A stretch of DNA of 18,925 bases from MADRE2 sp964397015 (lineage in GTDB: Bacteria > Desulfobacterota > Desulfobacteria > Desulfobacterales > Desulfobacteraceae), in contig CAYNHL010000073.1 of the NCBI GenBank assembly GCA_964397015.1, forward strand, positions 1 to 18,925, in the 5' to 3' direction. Both the position numbers and the translations under genes were made by a program. Shown piece by piece: positions 15,489-18,925 of the stretch. The notes beneath the pieces are model-generated. The model did no database searches. It was not told the DNA's origin and saw only the letters and a list, made by a program, of their open reading frames with translations. Each line of letters opens with the position of its first letter. Positions within the stretch are counted from its first letter, which is position 1.

Positions 15489-16340
15489 ATGAATCTAAAA
15501 ATTAAAAAAACAAGATGGCTTCAAATCGTTCTGGTCACTGCAGCTTTTGTCGGACTTTATCATAACACCATTTACAAGCTTGTTCATGACTGGTCCATCG
15601 ATCCCAATTTTTCACACGGTTTTTTAATCCCCTTTGTAGCGTTGTACATGATCTGGTCCAGGCGCAAAAAACTTGCAGATACTCAAATTTATACCTCCAA
15701 TGCCGGGCTTTTGCTTGTCGCATTCGGGATGTTCACACATGTCGTCGGAAATATCGGGGCCGAACTTTTCACCATGCGCGTTTCCATGATTTTTACCCTG
15801 GCAGGCATCCTGGTTTATTTTCTTGGGTTCAAGGCGTTCAAAATTATCATGGTCCCTGTATTGTATCTATTGATCATGATCCCGATCCCCTCCATTATCT
15901 GGAATAAAATAGCATTCCCGCTGCAGTTGTTTGCAGCACAGATATCTTCTGTCTTCATTGATTTGATCGGTATCCCGGTATTCAGGGAGGGCAATGTCCT
16001 GCACCTGGCCAATACCTCCCTGGAAGTCGTCGATGCCTGTTCAGGGCTGCGTTCCCTGACATCTCTTATGGCGTTGACCGGTGCCTTTGCCTATCTTGCT
16101 CCCATGAGTATAATTAAAAAATGGATTCTGTTTTTATGCGCCTTTCCCATTGCCGTAATCGTCAATATTTTCCGCCTGACGGTCACCGCGGCCATGGCTG
16201 CCTGGATCGGTCCTGAAACCGCCCATGGATTCATGCATGACATGTCTGGGCTTATAATTTTTGTGCTCGCACTTGTGCTGGTTTATATAGTGTTTGTAAT
16301 TGAATTGAAAATAGAGAATAAGAGAAAGGATTCAAAATGA
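15489..16340 (+). CDS. xrt: Exosortase (transpeptidase-like membrane protease for PEP-CTERM proteins)
   Basis: A 283-residue polytopic inner-membrane protein with about eight hydrophobic segments. The three catalytic residues of exosortases are present in their usual contexts: Cys184 in VVDACSGLRSL, Arg229 in IVNIFRL and His250 in HGFMHDMSGL. It is expected to recognise PEP-CTERM tails and cut them on the periplasmic side, as sortases do for LPXTG proteins. The likely substrate in this window is the protein at 6830-7537. Gene context fits the XrtA group, but subgroup assignment needs a profile search. EpsI is separate and directly upstream. The stop overlaps the ugd start as ATGA, so exosortase and ugd are translationally coupled. 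Confidence 0.95.
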   Translation: MNLKIKKTRWLQIVLVTAAFVGLYHNTIYKLVHDWSIDPNFSHGFLIPFVALYMIWSRRKKLADTQIYTSNAGLLLVAFGMFTHVVGNIGAELFTMRVSMIFTLAGILVYFLGFKAFKIIMVPVLYLLIMIPIPSIIWNKIAFPLQLFAAQISSVFIDLIGIPVFREGNVLHLANTSLEVVDACSGLRSLTSLMALTGAFAYLAPMSIIKKWILFLCAFPIAVIVNIFRLTVTAAMAAWIGPETAHGFMHDMSGLIIFVLALVLVYIVFVIELKIENKRKDSK

Positions 16341-17671
16341 AACTGACGATAATCGGCACCGGTTATGTCGGCCTTGTAACCGGTGCCTGCTTTTCTGAAA
16401 TGGGAAGTGAAGTCACCTGTGTGGATATAGATGGAACCAAGATAGAAAATTTGAAAAATGGAATTCTGCCGATTTATGAACCAGGGCTGGAGCAGCTGGT
16501 AGTCCAGAATTACCAGGAAGGACTGCTCAGGTTTTCCACAAGCCTTGAAGAGGCGGTAGACGAATCCAATATTTTCTTTATAGCAGTGGGAACCCCTCCG
16601 GGAGAGGACGGATCGGCAGACCTTCGATATGTGCTCGATGTGGCCCGCCAGATTGGAAGATACATGAAGGAATACTCCGTGATCGTCGACAAATCCACGG
16701 TCCCTGTGGGAACTGCCGAGCGGGTAAAACAGACCATCCAGGCTGAGCTGGATAAAAGACAGGCTGCCATCGATTTCGATGTGGTCAGCAATCCTGAGTT
16801 TTTAAAAGAAGGAGCTGCGGTCAACGATTTTTTAAAACCCGACCGCATTATCATAGGGGTGGAATCCGAAAGGGCTGCCAAAATCATGAGCCGCCTGTAT
16901 GCTCCTTTTTCCAGAAACAGGGATAAAACCATCACCATGAAGGTCAGGGATGCGGAAATGACAAAGTATACCGCTAATTCCATGCTGGCCACAAAGATAT
17001 CATTCATGAACGAGATATCCAATATCTGTGAGCGGCTCGGAGTTGACGTGGAAAATGTCAGAAAAGGAATAGGTTCTGACAGCAGAATCGGGTATGAGTT
17101 TATTTATCCGGGATGCGGATATGGCGGGTCCTGTTTTCCCAAAGATGTCAAGGCTTTGATTAAAACCAGCCTGGATACGGGATTTGAACCGGAACTGCTC
17201 AATGCAGTGGAAAAAAGAAATCTTTTACAAAAAACTGTGTTGAGCAATAAGGTAAAATCCCGGTTTGGCGATGATTTATCCGATAAAACTTTTGCGGTCT
17301 GGGGTCTTGCCTTCAAGCCGGGCACGGATGACATGCGCGAAGCCTCTTCCACTGTTATCATCGAGAACCTGATAAAATCCGGAGCAAGGATAAAGGCCTG
17401 GGATCCCGTGGCCATGGACCAGGGGAAAAAAGAATTTCCATCTCAATGGTTTGAGACTGGTAAAATTGAGTTTACAGACAATCAATACCAGGCTGTTGAA
17501 AATACTGACGCATTGATACTGGTCACTGAATGGAAAATTTTCAGGCAGCCGGATTTCAAGCAGATTGCCAGTACAGTCAAACAGAAAGTAATCTTTGACG
17601 GCCGCAACCAGTATGACCCTGAAGAAGTCAGGGAACTGGGTTTCGAGTATCATGGAATCGGCCGGGAATAA
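16337..17671 (+). CDS. ugd: UDP-glucose 6-dehydrogenase
   Basis: A 444-residue cytoplasmic enzyme that oxidises UDP-glucose to UDP-glucuronate with two NAD+. Motifs: GTGYVGLVTGACFSEMG (7-23) for NAD, AVGTPPGEDGSADL, DKSTVPVGTAERV, NPEFLKEGAAVNDF, and the catalytic loop GCGYGGSCFPKD (259-270) with Cys266. Length and motifs fit bacterial Ugd/RkpK. Its product is a substrate of the 4-epimerase at 1752, so the two genes together could supply UDP-GlcA and UDP-GalA. The start overlaps the exosortase stop, with AAAGGA upstream; the end overlaps the deacetylase gene by 20 bases. Confidence 0.96.
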   Translation: MKLTIIGTGYVGLVTGACFSEMGSEVTCVDIDGTKIENLKNGILPIYEPGLEQLVVQNYQEGLLRFSTSLEEAVDESNIFFIAVGTPPGEDGSADLRYVLDVARQIGRYMKEYSVIVDKSTVPVGTAERVKQTIQAELDKRQAAIDFDVVSNPEFLKEGAAVNDFLKPDRIIIGVESERAAKIMSRLYAPFSRNRDKTITMKVRDAEMTKYTANSMLATKISFMNEISNICERLGVDVENVRKGIGSDSRIGYEFIYPGCGYGGSCFPKDVKALIKTSLDTGFEPELLNAVEKRNLLQKTVLSNKVKSRFGDDLSDKTFAVWGLAFKPGTDDMREASSTVIIENLIKSGARIKAWDPVAMDQGKKEFPSQWFETGKIEFTDNQYQAVENTDALILVTEWKIFRQPDFKQIASTVKQKVIFDGRNQYDPEEVRELGFEYHGIGRE

Positions 17672-18518
17672 ATATATACTCATTACCGTTGACGTGGAAG
17701 ACTGGTTCCAGGTCGAGAACTTCAAAGCCTGTATTCCTTTTTCTTCCTGGCCGGATTATCGTCTGCGTGTCGAAAAAAACACCCATATCATTCTGGATTT
17801 ACTGGACCGGTTTTCATTCAATCCCAAAGCCACCTTTTTTTTCCTGGGCTGGATTGCAGAAAAGCTGCCCCATCTTGTAAAAGAAGTCCATCAAAGAGGC
17901 CATGAAGTTGCATCCCATGGCAGTAACCATCACCTGGCCACGGCACAGGATCCTGTAAAATTCCTCAAAGACCTGACAGACAGCAGAAAACTTCTGGAAG
18001 ATTTGGCCGGATCACCAGTTCAAGGCTTCCGGGCGCCAAGCTTTGCCATCGATCAAGACATCCTGGATTTAATCCACAAGGCAGGGTACCGGTATGATTC
18101 GAGTTTCAATTCCTTTGCCATGCATGGCCGCTATGGACAGGTCATACTGCCTGAACCGGAACCGTTCGGCATTGCATGCCAGGTCCAAGACGATTTTTAT
18201 GAACTGCCCGTGAGCAACCTTTCCATTGCAAACAAGGTGTTTCCCCTTGGCGGCGGCGGATATTTCAGGCTGATTCCATTCCCGGCTTTCAAACAGGGCA
18301 TGAAAACCGTTTTGAATCAAAATAATGCATTTTTGTTTTACACCCATCCCTGGGAGTTTGATCCGGATCAGCCCAGGGTCAAAAACGCACCTTTAAGCTT
18401 TAAATTCCGTCACTACATCAATCTTGCCAAAACCCGGAACAAATTTCTCGCCATGATTAAATCCTTTAATACAGCAGAATTTATAACCTGTTCTGGATAT
18501 TTGAACATGTATAACTGA
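17652..18518 (+). CDS. Polysaccharide deacetylase, exosortase-locus (NodB-like) type
   Basis: A 288-residue NodB-fold deacetylase expected to remove N- or O-acetyl groups from the EPS. It opens with ITVDVEDWFQVENF (11-24), the form typical of the PEP-CTERM-locus subfamily (TIGR03006-like), where D14/D17 take the place of the usual TFDDG. Metal ligands H89 and H93 sit in SHGSNHH, FRAPSF follows (126-131), and the late motif FYTHPWEFDP carries H232. There is no signal peptide, as usual for this subfamily, so the place of action (cytoplasm or after another export route) is unclear. The only reasonable start is the ATG at 17652, inside the end of ugd; the longer frame from 17595 lies in ugd. An acetylated HexNAc sugar would be a natural substrate. 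Confidence 0.92.
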   Translation: MESAGNKYILITVDVEDWFQVENFKACIPFSSWPDYRLRVEKNTHIILDLLDRFSFNPKATFFFLGWIAEKLPHLVKEVHQRGHEVASHGSNHHLATAQDPVKFLKDLTDSRKLLEDLAGSPVQGFRAPSFAIDQDILDLIHKAGYRYDSSFNSFAMHGRYGQVILPEPEPFGIACQVQDDFYELPVSNLSIANKVFPLGGGGYFRLIPFPAFKQGMKTVLNQNNAFLFYTHPWEFDPDQPRVKNAPLSFKFRHYINLAKTRNKFLAMIKSFNTAEFITCSGYLNMYN

Positions 18519-18554
18519 TTGAAACCAGTCAATTGAGGGCAATTAATTATTTCT

Positions 18555-18925
18555 TTGAATATTACGACAGCCAGCACTAAAGATATCATAAACTGGGATG
18601 CTTATGTTTTTGATCATCCATGCGGGAGTCTTTTTCACCTGACAGCATGGAAAAATACGGTTGAAAAAACCTTTGGTCATAAAAGCCATTATTTTATGGC
18701 AGCTCAAAAAAATCATATCTGCGGCATCCTCCCGGTTTTCGAGATCAAAAGTCTTTTGTTCGGCCATTACTTTATTTCAATCCCTTTTGCTGAAACCGGG
18801 GGTGTTCTTGCCGACAGCCCTGTAATAGAACAGGCACTGCTGCAGGAGGCAACCTCCATTACCGATTCCCGCAGGGCCCAATACCTGGAGTTAAGAAATA
18901 GAAAACCAGTAGAAGGATTTAAGAC
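18555..18925 (+). CDS. FemAB-like GNAT-fold protein of the EPS locus (5' part, cut by window end)
   Basis: The first 123 codons of a gene running off the window. The protein begins LNITTASTKD (Leu read as Met) and continues with NWDAYV, HPCGSLFHLTAWKN, TFGHKSHYF, GILPVFEIKS, HYFISIPFAETGG and VLADSP, the N-terminal pattern of the FemAB family associated with PEP-CTERM systems (TIGR03019-like). Members have two GNAT-like domains; FemAB relatives use aminoacyl-tRNA, but the reaction in EPS loci is unknown. No ATG exists near the N-terminus: the frame opens after a TGA at about 18535, and the TTG at 18555 gives the expected N-terminus. GAGGG lies about 15 bases upstream, too far to be ideal. It follows the deacetylase after 36 bases. 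Confidence 0.8.
   Translation, partial: MNITTASTKDIINWDAYVFDHPCGSLFHLTAWKNTVEKTFGHKSHYFMAAQKNHICGILPVFEIKSLLFGHYFISIPFAETGGVLADSPVIEQALLQEATSITDSRRAQYLELRNRKPVEGFK

Noticed and set aside
1..18925. CRISPR arrays, tRNA or rRNA genes, integrases or insertion sequences
   Set aside because: None was seen on either strand by reading; the only repeats noted are the short tandem repeats listed.

Overview
The window reads as chromosomal DNA of a Gram-negative bacterium, most likely a Desulfobacterota (deltaproteobacterial, Desulfobacteraceae-like) organism. That placement is inferred from protein style and gene content: an EI24/CysZ-like membrane protein, a small DRR-repeat protein, an E. coli-type PepN, and an exosortase/PEP-CTERM exopolysaccharide (EPS) locus. 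No rRNA or tRNA gene is present to confirm it.

Layout. (1) 1-1600: an EI24-family membrane protein, then a small bacterial CULT-domain (cereblon-like) zinc protein with the whole three-tryptophan thalidomide-type pocket, then a 68-residue DRR-repeat protein with its own promoter and a hairpin terminator. (2) 1752-4086: two nucleotide-sugar genes, a UDP-glucuronate 4-epimerase-type protein (broken only by a 10-N assembly gap) and a TviB/WbpO-type UDP-N-acetylhexosamine 6-dehydrogenase. (3) 4081-7537, minus strand: pepN, with a sigma-70-type promoter that makes its mRNA nearly leaderless, and upstream of it a solitary PEP-CTERM protein gene preceded by a well-matched sigma-54 (-24/-12) promoter. 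(4) 7538-7900: an AT-rich divergent regulatory region. (5) 7901 to the window end, plus strand: a tightly packed run of eleven genes, several overlapping: chain-length determinant, CpsD-type tyrosine kinase, phosphoglycosyl transferase, short OPX/Wza-like exporter, outer-membrane beta-barrel, UDP-GlcNAc 2-epimerase, EpsI, exosortase, UDP-glucose dehydrogenase, polysaccharide deacetylase and the start of a FemAB-like protein.

How the genes work together. The plus-strand run matches the known XrtA-type EPS/exosortase locus. The transferase loads the first sugar phosphate onto undecaprenyl phosphate; chain-length protein and kinase control polymerisation; the short OPX protein and the beta-barrel probably form a two-part outer-membrane exit; the deacetylase trims the polymer. 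Exosortase with EpsI should process PEP-CTERM proteins such as the one at 6830-7537. The sugar-nucleotide enzymes (Ugd, UDP-GlcA epimerase, TviB-like dehydrogenase, WecB) predict an acidic polymer containing uronic acids and N-acetylhexosaminuronic acids. No Wzx flippase or Wzy polymerase is seen here; they probably lie downstream. The most unusual item outside this known system is the cereblon-like protein at 799-1176.
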